A stretch of 64,000 nt of DNA from Clostridia bacterium (GCA_018399635.1 JAGYOH010000005.1:1-64000); one strand, 5' to 3'; counted from the first letter of the stretch, positions 47,968 to 57,277 are shown. Notes: a model not told the origin generated them from the letters alone. Program-made: numbers and translations.

Positions 47968-48759
47968 CTAATTTCCCCGATCTTTGAAGTATTCCTTTGC
48001 CTCGGGGTTGGCCTGCACCAGGGCCAGGATCATTCCCCTCCTGGATTCCGCCCCACTGAGGGAGGGCATTTTCCGCAAGCCGATGCCCTCGAAAATCCCC
48101 CGGTCGAGGACTTCCTGCAACAACTGCAGGTTTTTTTCTTCAAGGACCTTGTTCAAATATTTGATCAGCAGACCGGAACCGAGTTTTTCATAGGTAGCCT
48201 CCATGGCCCCTTTCAGGGTCCGGGCTTCGATCTCGAGGCCGTAGCGGTAACGGTAGATGTAAAGGCGAATCACCCGGCTGGGATCCTCATCGAAGGCCTC
48301 CGCCCTGATGCTTCTGAGAACCCCCTGCTTGAGATCCGCTATTCCCCCCAGGGGATCGATCCATCGGGGACTCGCTCCCCTGCGGATTTCGAGATAGATG
48401 GCATTGATGGTGAAATCCCGTCGCAGGACGTCCTCCTCGAAGGTCCCCTCGGCGATGAGGGGATAGGGCGAATCCTCCTGGTAGGTCTCCTTCCTCAAGG
48501 GGACCAGGTCCAGATGGCGGCCTTCAAGCTCGAAGGCGATATTGTAAAAATCCTCGATGAATCTGAGCCCCTTGACGGATTTGGTTTTCAAGTCTTCGTA
48601 GAGGGCCCTCATCTGAGCGAAAGAAAGCGGCAGAACCACGTCGACATCCCGGGTGAAGCGCCCGAGGAGATGATCTCTCGTGAGTCCGCCTACATAATAG
48701 AAGCGGGTGACATGGGGTTCAAGCAGCGCCAGAAGGGCTGCGTCCATTCGATCCTTCAT
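47968..48759 (-). CDS. Short CCA-adding enzyme/poly(A) polymerase-like nucleotidyltransferase (head and neck only)
   Basis: The 263-residue protein carries the class II nucleotidyltransferase core: YYVGGLTRDHLLGRFTRDVDVVLPL with the two metal-binding aspartates, then LRRDFTINAIYLEI and IDPLGGIADL, and AFDEDPSRVIRLYIYRYRYGLEI for the neck. Family enzymes are usually 400 residues or more, with body and tail or HD domains; here only about 70 residues follow the neck. It could be a reduced CCA-adding enzyme, an A-adding enzyme or a decayed copy. The ATG at 48759 follows AAGGA; the longer frame to 48774 lacks an SD. It is preceded by a strong terminator. Confidence 0.85.
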   Translation of the reverse strand: MKDRMDAALLALLEPHVTRFYYVGGLTRDHLLGRFTRDVDVVLPLSFAQMRALYEDLKTKSVKGLRFIEDFYNIAFELEGRHLDLVPLRKETYQEDSPYPLIAEGTFEEDVLRRDFTINAIYLEIRRGASPRWIDPLGGIADLKQGVLRSIRAEAFDEDPSRVIRLYIYRYRYGLEIEARTLKGAMEATYEKLGSGLLIKYLNKVLEEKNLQLLQEVLDRGIFEGIGLRKMPSLSGAESRRGMILALVQANPEAKEYFKDRGN

Positions 48760-48770
48760 GCTTGTCCTTT

Positions 48771-48800
48771 CCAAAAAGAGATGGGGTATAGTACCCCATC
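48771..48800 (-). terminator. Terminator of the long nusB-to-ferritin gene run
   Basis: GATGGGGTA (48780-48788) and TACCCCATC (48792-48800) with a 3-nt loop; the minus strand continues TCTTTTT. Confidence 0.9.
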
Positions 48801-48813
48801 CGTGACCCCTTCT

Positions 48814-49305
48814 CTAGAAGGGTGCATAGCTTTGTGCGGCCCACCATTCGTCCTGCAGCTGCTGGTACTCCTCGGTGAACTGGTGCATGTGGACCTCTTC
48901 CCATTTGATCAGAATATCGTAGAGCTCCCTGGCCTTTGGTATCCGGGTGGTTTTTTTGGCTTCGGTGTAGAATTCAACCGAAGCCTTCTCCATTTGTATG
49001 CCGATGCTGAAGACCGACATGGCCATGCTCAGGTCCGCCTTGTCCAGGGAGGCCACCTTGAAAATCTGGCCGGAGGCCGGAGGAACCAGGGTCGCCAGCT
49101 GGTAATCATCCCCCTTGTCATCCTTGACCTTGTTGAACAAGTCCTGGAGATACTCGATATGGATCATTTCTTCCTTGGCCAGATTGCTCAGAGTTTCCCT
49201 GGCCTCTTTTGAAACGGCCTTTTCAGCCGCGAGCTGATAGAATTCGTAGCCCTCGACTTCATTGATGATGGCTTGTTTGATCAGTTTGATTTCCTGTTCC
49301 TTCAC
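48814..49305 (-). CDS. Ferritin-like (rubrerythrin-fold) protein
   Basis: The 163-residue protein is a four-helix di-iron ferritin-like domain. It has IINEVEGYEFYQLAAEKA, then LAKEEMIHIEYLQDL (ExxH) in the first half, and IQMEKASVEFYTEAKK, then LIKWEEVHMHQFTEEY (ExxH) in the second. No rubredoxin domain is attached. These proteins often protect anaerobes from peroxide. The start is a GTG at 49305 behind AAAGGAGG. It is the last gene of the long run before a terminator and has no obvious link to the nucleoside genes upstream. It differs clearly from the ferritin-like gene at 23740. Confidence 0.9.
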   Translation of the reverse strand: MKEQEIKLIKQAIINEVEGYEFYQLAAEKAVSKEARETLSNLAKEEMIHIEYLQDLFNKVKDDKGDDYQLATLVPPASGQIFKVASLDKADLSMAMSVFSIGIQMEKASVEFYTEAKKTTRIPKARELYDILIKWEEVHMHQFTEEYQQLQDEWWAAQSYAPF

Positions 49306-49341
49306 AGGGCATTCCTCCTTTAGGTTACATGTACCCTCTTC

Positions 49342-50667
49342 CTAAAGCTTCTTAACACCCTCTTTTGAAACCACGGCTTTGACCAGCACCGGACGGGGGG
49401 TCGCCTCATCACTGATTTCAAAGGCACCGAGGAACCGTTCCCGGGCCTCCTCGATCTTGTCCTCCTGATTGGTGTAGAAGACCGCCATGGGCTCCTCTTT
49501 GTCAACCCGGTCGCCGATTTTTTTCTTGAGGCGGATCCCGGCGGCGAAATCGATCTTGTCCTCGAGGGTCTCCCGCCCCGCTCCCAGGATGAGGGAGGCG
49601 ATGCCCACCTCATTGGAGGCGATGGCCTTGATGTAACCCGCCTTGGGGGGATAGACCGCCACCACGTGGGCCGCCTGGGGCAGCAGGGTATAATCCTCGA
49701 TGAAGTCGGGACTGCCTCCCTGGATTTCAACGAAGGTCCTGAATTTTTCCAGGGCCTGGCCGCTAGTCAACTGTTCTTCCAGAAGGGCGTAGGCGGCTTC
49801 ATAGGAATCCGCCCTCCCCGCCATCAGGGTCAGGTTGGCCCCCAGGGTCAGGGTGAGTTCTCTCAGGTCTTCGGGCCCCCGGTTTTTGAGCACCTCCACG
49901 GCCTCCACCACCTCGATGCCGTTGCCGATGGCTTCACCCAGGGGCTGGGCCATTTCCGAAATCACCGCCATGGTCCTGCGCCCCATCCCCTCGCCGATGT
50001 TGACCATCATCCTGGAAAGGGCCAGGGCATCTTCGTAGGTTTTCAGGAAGGCCCCGGAGCCCACCTTGACATCAAGGACGATGGCATCGGAGCCCGCCGC
50101 AAGTTTCTTGCTCATGATGGAGCTCGCGATCAAACTGATATTGTCCACCGTGGCCGTCACGTCCCTCAGGCCGTAAAGCACCTTGTCCGCCGGGGCGATA
50201 TTCCTGGTCTGTCCCATGAGGGCGATGGCGTGCCGGTTGACGTGGTCGATGAACTCCTCCACGCTCAGGGAGGTCTTGAAGCCCTCGATGGCTTCAAGTT
50301 TGTCGATGGTGCCGCCGGTATGTCCCAGGCCTCTGCCGGACATCTTGGCGAACTTGATGCCCAGGGAGGCCACCAGGGGAGCCAGCACCAGGGAGGTGGT
50401 GTCTCCGACACCGCCGGTGGAGTGCTTGTCCACCTTGATTCCCTGGATTCTCGAGAGGTCCACAATCTGACCCGAATGCATCATGGCCTTGGTCAGAAAA
50501 AGGGTCTCGTCCTCGTCCATCCCCCTCAGGTAGATGGCCATGAGCAGGGCCGCCGCCTGGTAGTCCTCGATGGTGCCCCGGGTGATCCCGTCGATGAAAA
50601 ACTGGATTTCTTCATGGGACAGGACCTTGCCGTCCCGTTTTTTCAGGATGATATCGTAAATCCTCAT
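49342..50667 (-). CDS. pdp: Pyrimidine-nucleoside phosphorylase
   Basis: Pdp splits uridine, deoxyuridine and thymidine with phosphate. The 441-residue protein has the signature KVDKHSTGGVGDTTSLVLAP (about 79-98), SGRGLGHTGGTIDKLEAI, and DVKVGSGAFLK. The C-terminal part ends with the usual PYNP_C domain (GDRVDKEEPMAVFYT). It is the 3' partner of deoB and two purine nucleoside phosphorylases in one unit. Together these turn nucleosides into free bases and ribose/deoxyribose 1-phosphate, which DeoB moves to the 5-phosphate. The ATG at 50667 lies 3 nt after the preceding stop. Confidence 0.97.
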   Translation of the reverse strand: MRIYDIILKKRDGKVLSHEEIQFFIDGITRGTIEDYQAAALLMAIYLRGMDEDETLFLTKAMMHSGQIVDLSRIQGIKVDKHSTGGVGDTTSLVLAPLVASLGIKFAKMSGRGLGHTGGTIDKLEAIEGFKTSLSVEEFIDHVNRHAIALMGQTRNIAPADKVLYGLRDVTATVDNISLIASSIMSKKLAAGSDAIVLDVKVGSGAFLKTYEDALALSRMMVNIGEGMGRRTMAVISEMAQPLGEAIGNGIEVVEAVEVLKNRGPEDLRELTLTLGANLTLMAGRADSYEAAYALLEEQLTSGQALEKFRTFVEIQGGSPDFIEDYTLLPQAAHVVAVYPPKAGYIKAIASNEVGIASLILGAGRETLEDKIDFAAGIRLKKKIGDRVDKEEPMAVFYTNQEDKIEEARERFLGAFEISDEATPRPVLVKAVVSKEGVKKL

Positions 50668-50670
50668 GGC

Positions 50671-51483
50671 CTATATCGCCTCCAGGATGCCCTTGACAAA
50701 GCGGATGAACCTGGGCTTCGATGCCTCGGCCTGGGCCATGACGATGGCGTGGTCGATGGGCTCGAGGGTGTCCGGTATGGCCATGTCGGTGACCAGGGAG
50801 ATTCCCAGGACCCGCATGCCGGAATGAGCGGCCACGATGGTTTCGGGAACGGTGCTCATGCCAAGGGCGTCACCGCCGAGAATCCTGAGCATTTTGAGCT
50901 CCGCCCGTGAATAATAGTAGGGGCCGCTGATGCCCACGTAGACCCCTTTTTTGACATCGACGTCGATTTCCCTGGCCACCCCCTCGGCGAGCTCGATGAG
51001 CTCGGGATCATAGGCCCGGGACATGTCGGGAAAACGGGGACCGTACTTGTCGAGGTTTTCCCCGATCAGGGGATTGCTGCCGATCATGTTGATGTGGTCC
51101 TTGATGAGCATCAGTACCCCGGGGTAGAGCTTGGGGTTCATCCCGCCGCAGGCGTTGGTCACCAGGAGGATTTCCACACCGAGTTCCTTCATCACCCGGA
51201 CCGGGAAGGTCACGGTCTTGAGGTCATAGCCCTCGTAGTAATGGAACCGGCCCTGCATGGCCACGACTTCCTTCCCCATGAGACGGCCCAGGACCAGCTG
51301 TCCCTTGTGGCCCTCCACCGTGGAGACCGGAAAGGCGGGAATGCGGTCATAGGGAATTACCGTGGGATTTTCAATCTCCTCGGCGAGGTCCCCGAGGCCG
51401 GAGCCCAGAATCAGTCCGATCCGGGGGGCCTGGGGGTGTTTTTCCTGAATGTAGCTGGCTGCCGCCATTATCTTTTCAATCAT
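50671..51483 (-). CDS. punA: Purine-nucleoside phosphorylase paralogue with MTAP-like base-site residues
   Basis: The 270-residue protein is a trimeric-type purine nucleoside phosphorylase: [14 protein letters not shown] for phosphate, [24 protein letters not shown], and MSTVPETIVAAHSGM. Its base-recognition residues differ from PunA. The segment that reads GPTYETPAE in the next gene is GPYYYSRAE here, and SLITNMA is SLVTDMA, putting Asp in the place of the Asn that selects 6-oxopurines. Human MTA phosphorylase has the same kind of changes (SSRAE and an Asp). I infer a preference for adenosine or methylthioadenosine. The start is the ATG at 51483, overlapping the other copy by 8 nt. Confidence 0.93.
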   Translation of the reverse strand: MIEKIMAAASYIQEKHPQAPRIGLILGSGLGDLAEEIENPTVIPYDRIPAFPVSTVEGHKGQLVLGRLMGKEVVAMQGRFHYYEGYDLKTVTFPVRVMKELGVEILLVTNACGGMNPKLYPGVLMLIKDHINMIGSNPLIGENLDKYGPRFPDMSRAYDPELIELAEGVAREIDVDVKKGVYVGISGPYYYSRAELKMLRILGGDALGMSTVPETIVAAHSGMRVLGISLVTDMAIPDTLEPIDHAIVMAQAEASKPRFIRFVKGILEAI

Positions 51484-52306
51484 TGCCTTCCATCCTCTCA
51501 ACAATCAATTTCACCAATTGGATGAATGCCTGCTTCACCCGGTCAGCGGTTTCAACCACCTCGGCATGGGAGAGGGGCTGGTCCAGGATACCCGCCGCCA
51601 TATTGGTGATCAGTGAAATGCCCATGACCTTCATGCCGCTGTGGGCCGCCGCAATGGCCTCGGGGACGGTGCTCATGCCGACGGCGTCGGCGCCGAGTAT
51701 CCTCGCCATTCGGATCTCCGCCGGGGTTTCATAGGTGGGCCCGGTATTGAAGAGATACACCCCTTCCTTGAGGGCCATGCCCAGATGCTTCCCGCTGCTT
51801 CTGGCGATTTTGATCAGGGACTTGGAGTAGGTTCTCGAGGTGTCGGGAAACCTGGGTCCCAGGGTCTCCTCGTTGGGACCCATCAAGGGATTGTCAAAGG
51901 CGAAATTGATGTGGTCCTTGATGATCATCAGGTCCCCCGGCAGGTAGTCCACGTTGACCCCCCCTGCCGCATTGGTCAGAAACAGGGTCTTGATTCCCAG
52001 GGCCTGGAAGATCCGCACCGGAAAGGTGACCTGCGCCATGGGGTAGCCTTCATAAAAATGCACCCTTCCCTGCATGGCCATGACTCTTTTGCCCTGAAGC
52101 TCTCCGATGACGAACTGACCCTTGTGACCCTCTACGGTGGACTGGGGAAAGTGGGGAATTTCATCATAGGGAATCACCACGGGATTTTCAATCTCCTCAG
52201 CCATGATTCCCAGGCCGGAACCCAGAATCAGAGCGACATCGATGGGACCGCCCTGGCCGAGGCGGGCTTTGATATAATTAGTTGCATTTTCAACTTTATT
52301 TGCCAT
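51476..52306 (-). CDS. punA: Purine-nucleoside phosphorylase (inosine/guanosine type)
   Basis: The 276-residue protein has all features of the low-molecular-mass trimeric [63 protein letters not shown] with the base-binding Glu, and [10 protein letters not shown] with the Asn that recognises 6-oxopurines. It should cleave inosine, guanosine and their deoxy forms. The ATG at 52306 overlaps the end of deoB by 11 nt. The pair with the next gene looks like an old duplication with specialised substrate use. Confidence 0.96.
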   Translation of the reverse strand: MANKVENATNYIKARLGQGGPIDVALILGSGLGIMAEEIENPVVIPYDEIPHFPQSTVEGHKGQFVIGELQGKRVMAMQGRVHFYEGYPMAQVTFPVRIFQALGIKTLFLTNAAGGVNVDYLPGDLMIIKDHINFAFDNPLMGPNEETLGPRFPDTSRTYSKSLIKIARSSGKHLGMALKEGVYLFNTGPTYETPAEIRMARILGADAVGMSTVPEAIAAAHSGMKVMGISLITNMAAGILDQPLSHAEVVETADRVKQAFIQLVKLIVERMEGND

Positions 52307-53480
52307 GGCAGTCCTCCCAGATCAGATCCAGGAAGGATTCCCCGTTTGCCGGGGCCTCCACTTGGAAAAATTCCGCCAGGGTCGCCGCGATGTCGGAAAA
52401 GGATTCCCTCACCCCGAGGTTGACCCCCTTTTTCACCCGGTTGCCCGCGATGAGCAGGGGCACCATCTCCCGGGTATGGTCCGTTCCCGTGAAGGCCGGA
52501 TCATTCCCATGGTCGGCGGTGATCATGAGCAGATCCTCATCCCCCAGGGCCTGCAGGATTTCTATCAGTCTGGCATCAAAGGCTTCCAGGGCGGTCTTGT
52601 AGCCCGCCACATCCCTTCGATGGCCGAATTTCGCATCAAAATCCACAAGATTGGTGAAAATCAGCCCCCGGTCATGCCGGGCCATCATGTTCAGGGTCTG
52701 GTCCATGCCATCTTCGTTGCTCTTGGTATGGACTTCATCGGTGATGCCCTGGCCGTTGTAGATATCGGCGATTTTCCCCACCGCCGCCACGGGCCAGCCG
52801 GCCTCCTTCAAATGATCCAGAATCGTCGGAGCAAAGGGACTGATGGAAAAATCCCTGCGGTGGTGGGTGCGTTCGAACCGGCCCGCCTCGCCGATGAAGG
52901 GTCTTGCGATGACCCGGGCCACCAGGTGGTCTCCCATGAGGATTTCCCTGGCCTTGAGACAGATTTCATACAGTTCCTCCAGGGGCACCACGGATTCATG
53001 GGCGGCGATTTGAAAGACGCTGTCGCCGGAGGTGTAGACGATGAGCTTGCCGGTGGCCATATGGGTCTGACCCAGCTCCTTGATGACCTCGGTGCCTGAG
53101 GCCGGCTTGTTGCAGAGGGTCCCCCGGCCCGTCGCCTTTTCAAAGGCCTCGATCACTTCTTCGGGAAAGCCCTCGGGGTAGGTCTTGAAGGGTTTTTCCA
53201 GGACCAGTCCGGCGATTTCCCAGTGACCGGTGGTGGTGTCCTTGCCGTTGGAGAGCTCCTTGAGCTTGCCGTAGGATCCCTTGACCTTGGACAAGGGGCC
53301 CAGGTAGTCCAGACCGTCGATATTGCCCAGGCCCAGGGATTTCAGGTGCTCCAGTTTCATTTTCGGATCCGATTGAAAAATGTGTCCAAGAGTGTCGGCT
53401 CCGGTATCTCCAAAGGCGTCGGCGTCGGGCATTTCGCCGATTCCCACACTGTCGATCACGATCAATATCGCTCTTTTCAT
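52296..53480 (-). CDS. deoB: Phosphopentomutase
   Basis: DeoB interconverts ribose (or deoxyribose) 1- and 5-phosphate. The 394-residue protein belongs to the alkaline phosphatase superfamily with metal ligands in [23 protein letters not shown] (phospho-threonine site), [15 protein letters not shown], and [10 protein letters not shown]. The start is the ATG at 53480, after AAGGAGG; it overlaps the xerD-like stop by 4 nt. xerD-deoB-punA is a conserved order in Bacillota. Confidence 0.98.
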   Translation of the reverse strand: MKRAILIVIDSVGIGEMPDADAFGDTGADTLGHIFQSDPKMKLEHLKSLGLGNIDGLDYLGPLSKVKGSYGKLKELSNGKDTTTGHWEIAGLVLEKPFKTYPEGFPEEVIEAFEKATGRGTLCNKPASGTEVIKELGQTHMATGKLIVYTSGDSVFQIAAHESVVPLEELYEICLKAREILMGDHLVARVIARPFIGEAGRFERTHHRRDFSISPFAPTILDHLKEAGWPVAAVGKIADIYNGQGITDEVHTKSNEDGMDQTLNMMARHDRGLIFTNLVDFDAKFGHRRDVAGYKTALEAFDARLIEILQALGDEDLLMITADHGNDPAFTGTDHTREMVPLLIAGNRVKKGVNLGVRESFSDIAATLAEFFQVEAPANGESFLDLIWEDCHGK

Positions 53481-54322
53481 CCCTCTGATTCCTCCTTCAT
53501 AAGACATCGCTGGTAGTAGGTGGTGTCAAGATTCCCTTGAATCCCCAGCCGTGTCATGATTTCACCGACGGGAACCCCCTTGAGGATCTCCCCCACCACA
53601 TGGGCGTTGCGGAAGCTGTGGGGATTGATCTCCGGATTGAGACCGGCCTTTGCGGCATATTTCTTGATGACCTTCCAGATGCTCTGTCTGGAGATCTTGT
53701 CTCCCTTGGCGTTGGTGAACATCCCCCTGGTCGCGTCTTGACCCGCCTGGCTGTCGAGGTAGTTTACCAGCAACCTGTCAAGGACCCCGCCGGTGTCCAG
53801 AACCCTGGGATTGACTTCCCCCCGGATGGTGAGGCGTCCCCGCTCCTGGTCGTAATCCCTGATTTCCAGGGCGATCAGCTCAGACACCTTGATCCCCGTG
53901 GTGTAGAGGACCTCGATGACCACCCGGTCCCTGAGTCCCAGGGGGTGGTTTTCATCAATGGCGGCGATCATGGCATCCACATCTTTTCTCAAAAGGCAGT
54001 GGGAGATTTTCCGCTCGACCCTGGGTCGTTCCACCGCATCGGAGGGATCATTGTCAATGAGCTCCTTGACCAAAAGGAAGTGAAAGAATTTTTTCACCGT
54101 GGTGGATTTTCTGTAGAGGGTGGATTTTTTCATGCCCCGATTCGTGAGTTCTTTGGTGAAGGCGTCAAGATGGATCTTCTCCACCTGGGGGCACAGGACC
54201 ACCCCCCGGTCCTTCAAAAAAGACAAAAAATCCCTGATATCCCCGATATAGGAGTTGATGGTGTTGGGAGACAGGTTTTCTTGTATCAACTGGTTTTCAA
54301 AGCTTTCAATGCGACTTTCCAT
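53477..54322 (-). CDS. xerD: XerD-like tyrosine recombinase with altered catalytic residues
   Basis: The 281-residue protein has the XerD N-terminal SAM-like domain ([21 protein letters not shown]) and catalytic-domain fold, and the position upstream of deoB is that of xerD in Bacillus. The active site looks degenerate. The first Arg is Lys in [14 protein letters not shown] (normally TGLRVSEL). The beta-hairpin Lys region reads [10 protein letters not shown] instead of GKGnK. The His of LGH reads [12 protein letters not shown]. His and Arg of HSFRN and a Tyr remain. It may be inactive or act as a structural partner. The ATG at 54322 lies 14 nt after recN. Confidence 0.9.
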   Translation of the reverse strand: MESRIESFENQLIQENLSPNTINSYIGDIRDFLSFLKDRGVVLCPQVEKIHLDAFTKELTNRGMKKSTLYRKSTTVKKFFHFLLVKELIDNDPSDAVERPRVERKISHCLLRKDVDAMIAAIDENHPLGLRDRVVIEVLYTTGIKVSELIALEIRDYDQERGRLTIRGEVNPRVLDTGGVLDRLLVNYLDSQAGQDATRGMFTNAKGDKISRQSIWKVIKKYAAKAGLNPEINPHSFRNAHVVGEILKGVPVGEIMTRLGIQGNLDTTYYQRCLMKEESEG

Positions 54323-54336
54323 GAGGCTCCTTCTTT

Positions 54337-55998
54337 CTAACCCTGCATTTGTGTGATCAGATGCCTGGCGTTGTCGAGGGCCACCTGGGTCAGGCGGTCT
54401 CCCGAGAGCATCCTGGCCACCTCCTGCTGGGCGGCCTCGGGATCGAGGGGAATCAGCTGGGACAACCCCTCCAGTTTTTCTATTTTGAAGTGGCGGTTGG
54501 CCGCCGCCGCGATTTGAGGCAGGTGGGTGATGACGACCAGCTGCTTGTGATGACTCAAGGTCCCCATTTTCAAGGCCACCTGGTGGGCCGTATGACCGCT
54601 GATTCCCGTGTCGATTTCATCGAAGATCATGGTATCGATGGGATCCACCCTGGACAAGGCGATTTTGATGCCCAGCATGATCCGGGAGATTTCTCCTCCG
54701 GAGGCCACGGTTTTCAGGGGCAGGGGCGCCACCCCGGGATTGGCGCTGAGCAGGAACCGGATATCATCGAAACCCCCGGGACCTACCCGGGGCCGGTCCC
54801 CGTCGGTTTTGAGGCGGAAATCGGCATCAAAGCGGATCCCCGTCAGATTGAGACTCTGGGTCTCCTTCATCACCTGGGCCTTGAAGTCGTCGAAAATCGC
54901 TTTTCGTCCGGCACTCAGAGCGGTGGCTGCAAGGTGATAGGCGTCGTAGAGGACCGCCTCCCTTTCCCTGAGTTCCACGAGCTTGCGGTCCCTGTCCTCC
55001 AGGGCTTCAATCTTGTCGAGGAGGTCTTTCTCATAGGCCGCCACGGCCTCGAGGTCCATCCCGTATTTTTTCATCAGAAGACTCAGCGTGTTGTACCGGT
55101 CCTCGATCTCCCGGAAGGTGTCGGGATCGAACTCATAATCCGACTGCTTGCTCCTGAGCTCGTCACGGATGTCCGAGAGCTCGATCATGGCGCTGTCGAC
55201 CCGCTGCATCAAGGGGGTGAAATCAGCATCATGGGATTCGGCCCCCATGAGGTGGCGTTTGAGATCGTGAAGGGTCCGAAGGGTCCCCTGGTCATCATCG
55301 ATGAGGGAGAGGGCCGCCTCAAGATGGGTCATCAGTTCTTCCTGATGACTCAACCGCTCGTAAATCAAAAGCATCTCCTGGTCCTTTTCCAGATCGATCT
55401 TGACCCGGGAAAGCTCCCTGGCCTCGAATTTCAGGGCCTTGAGAACCGCCTCGTCACCGGAATCCTCGAGTTTTCTCATCCGGGCCACGACAGCCTCGTG
55501 GGCGCGGGCCGCCTCCCGGACCGCCGTGAAATCCGCCTCCAGGGCGGCGGCCCCGTACCGGTCGATGGTCTCGATATGGGTGGACTCGTCGAGGAGGGCC
55601 TGGTGCATGTACTGGCCGTGGACATCGATGAGCTCCTCCGTGAGGACTCTGAGGTCCGACTGGGTGATCATCTCCCCGTTGAGCTTGGAAATGCTTTTCC
55701 CCGAGGGATAAATCTCCCGGGTGATGACCAGGAGTCCCTCGTTGAGAGACCCGGTATAATTCCCGGCGAATCTGAGCCTGGAAAGATCCACGTCAAAAAC
55801 AAGCTCGATCACCGCCTTGTTGTGCTTGATGACATTGCGGCCGTTCTTGAGCTTTTTGCCGAGGGCGAGATTGATGGCTTCAATGATGATGGATTTGCCT
55901 GCACCGGTTTCTCCCGTGATGATATTGAGTCCCTCATCAAACTGGACGCTGATCCGGTCAATGATGATGAAGTTTTGAATCGTGAGTTCACGCAGCAT
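54337..55998 (-). CDS. recN: DNA repair protein RecN
   Basis: RecN is an SMC-like ATPase that gathers broken DNA ends early in repair. The 553-residue protein has an N-terminal Walker A GETGAGKSIIIEAI (about 28-41), an ELIDVHGQYMHQALL segment, a coiled-coil middle part (about 150-370), and a C-terminal ATPase lobe with LSANPGVAPLPLKTVASGGEISRIMLGIK (split here as signature) and MIFDEIDTGISG. It lies 15 nt after argR. The argR-recN order is universal in Bacillota, but spoIVB and spo0A, which usually follow, are absent. Confidence 0.98.
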   Translation of the reverse strand: MLRELTIQNFIIIDRISVQFDEGLNIITGETGAGKSIIIEAINLALGKKLKNGRNVIKHNKAVIELVFDVDLSRLRFAGNYTGSLNEGLLVITREIYPSGKSISKLNGEMITQSDLRVLTEELIDVHGQYMHQALLDESTHIETIDRYGAAALEADFTAVREAARAHEAVVARMRKLEDSGDEAVLKALKFEARELSRVKIDLEKDQEMLLIYERLSHQEELMTHLEAALSLIDDDQGTLRTLHDLKRHLMGAESHDADFTPLMQRVDSAMIELSDIRDELRSKQSDYEFDPDTFREIEDRYNTLSLLMKKYGMDLEAVAAYEKDLLDKIEALEDRDRKLVELREREAVLYDAYHLAATALSAGRKAIFDDFKAQVMKETQSLNLTGIRFDADFRLKTDGDRPRVGPGGFDDIRFLLSANPGVAPLPLKTVASGGEISRIMLGIKIALSRVDPIDTMIFDEIDTGISGHTAHQVALKMGTLSHHKQLVVITHLPQIAAAANRHFKIEKLEGLSQLIPLDPEAAQQEVARMLSGDRLTQVALDNARHLITQMQG

Positions 55999-56013
55999 GG
56001 TTTCACCCTTTAT

Positions 56014-56463
56014 CTATTGAATGGTTTCTCTGAAAATCTCCAGGACCTTCTGGCAGTCCGTCTCGTTGCGGACCAGAATGAAAATCGTGTCATCCCCGGC
56101 GATGGAGCCGACGATTTCTTCAATCTTCAGGGCATCAATGGCCGCCGCAGCCACCTGGGCCGCTCCGATCATGGTGGTGACCACGATGATGTTCCCCGCA
56201 TGATCGATATTGAGGACGGAATCCTTGAAAAGGGTGATGAACCGCTTGAGGATCGGTGCATCGGTGTGCTGTATCGAGGAGTATTTGTACCGGCCCTCCT
56301 TGGTCAGGACCTTGATGAGTCTGAGCTCCTTGATATCCCTTGAGACCGTTGCCTGGGTGACGTTGAAACCCTGGCGCTTCAGTTCCTCCGCCAGATCCTC
56401 CTGGGTTTCGATTTCGTGGGTGCCGATGATTTCAAGTATCTTCGAATGCCGGTTATACTTCAT
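56014..56463 (-). CDS. argR: Arginine repressor
   Basis: ArgR/AhrC is a hexameric repressor of arginine synthesis and activator of catabolism. The 149-residue protein has an N-terminal winged helix (ILEIIGTHEIETQEDLAEELKRQGF then VTQATVSRDIKELRLIKV) and a C-terminal arginine-binding domain. In the latter GSIAGDDTIFILVRN contains the GTIAGDDT-like motif with the paired aspartates. It overlaps tlyA by 11 nt and is followed by recN. Confidence 0.98.
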   Translation of the reverse strand: MKYNRHSKILEIIGTHEIETQEDLAEELKRQGFNVTQATVSRDIKELRLIKVLTKEGRYKYSSIQHTDAPILKRFITLFKDSVLNIDHAGNIIVVTTMIGAAQVAAAAIDALKIEEIVGSIAGDDTIFILVRNETDCQKVLEIFRETIQ

Positions 56464-57277
56464 GGGGTCCCCCTTTTTTCAAAAGATTTTTATGAGCTTC
56501 GACGACAAGCCCTCCTAGATCGATGGGTTGGAGCACTGGTGCTTCGGCGCCGCGGGCGCCGTAGACCAGGAATTCAATGTTGCCCTTGGGCCCGGTGATG
56601 GGTGAATAGGTCACGGCCCTGATCTGGATTCCGCTGGCGGCCAGAAAACCGACCAGGTCCTCGAGGACCGCCCTGTGGACTCCGGGGTCCTTGACGACCC
56701 CCTTTTTTTTGACGATGTCCCGACCGGCCTCGAACTGGGGCTTGATCAGGACCACCAGCTCCGTGGTCTCCTTCATGAAGACCTCGAGGGCCCCCACCAC
56801 CTTTTTCACTGAAATGAAGGAGACGTCGATGGAGATGAAATCCACCCTCTCTCCAATGGTCTCGAAGGCCAGATACCGGGCATTGGTCTTTTCAAGATTC
56901 ACCACCCGGGGGTCCGTCCTCAGGGAGTAATCGAGCTGGCCGTAACCGACATCGACGCTGAAAACCTTCCGGGCCCCCTTGTTGAGCATCACCTGGGTGA
57001 AGCCTCCGGTCGAGGCGCCGATGTCCATGCAGACCTTGTCCGTCAAATCGATGCCGTAGCCTTCGATGGCCTTTTGAAGCTTGTGGCCGCCCCGGGAGAC
57101 GAAGGCCGGTTTATGGTCGCGGCAGGTCACCGCCAGGTCACTGTCCACCTTCGTGCCCGGTTTGTTGACCATCATCCCATCCACGTAAATCTGCCCCGCC
57201 ATGATCATTCTCTTGGCCTTTTCCCTGGAATCGGCATAGCCGAGTTCATGCACCCTCTGATCGATCCTGATTTTCAT
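56453..57277 (-). CDS. tlyA: TlyA family rRNA 2'-O-methyltransferase
   Basis: The 274-residue protein (YqxC/TlyA) has an N-terminal S4 domain (RIDQRVHELGYADSREKAKRMIMAG) and an FtsJ-like methyltransferase domain. SAM-binding residues are in CMDIGASTGGFTQVML, and VFSVDVGYGQLDYSLR and FISIDVSFISVKKV follow. The Lys-Asp-Lys-Glu-type residues fit 2'-O-methylation of rRNA, as shown for TlyA in mycobacteria. It begins right after the dxs stop and overlaps argR by 11 nt. The order dxs-tlyA-argR-recN is conserved. Confidence 0.97.
   Translation of the reverse strand: MKIRIDQRVHELGYADSREKAKRMIMAGQIYVDGMMVNKPGTKVDSDLAVTCRDHKPAFVSRGGHKLQKAIEGYGIDLTDKVCMDIGASTGGFTQVMLNKGARKVFSVDVGYGQLDYSLRTDPRVVNLEKTNARYLAFETIGERVDFISIDVSFISVKKVVGALEVFMKETTELVVLIKPQFEAGRDIVKKKGVVKDPGVHRAVLEDLVGFLAASGIQIRAVTYSPITGPKGNIEFLVYGARGAEAPVLQPIDLGGLVVEAHKNLLKKGGPHEV

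Noticed and set aside
54349-56343. A 664-codon plus-strand open frame opposite recN and argR
   Set aside because: No domain or SD is visible and the minus strand carries two clear genes; high GC at third positions leaves the antisense frame open.
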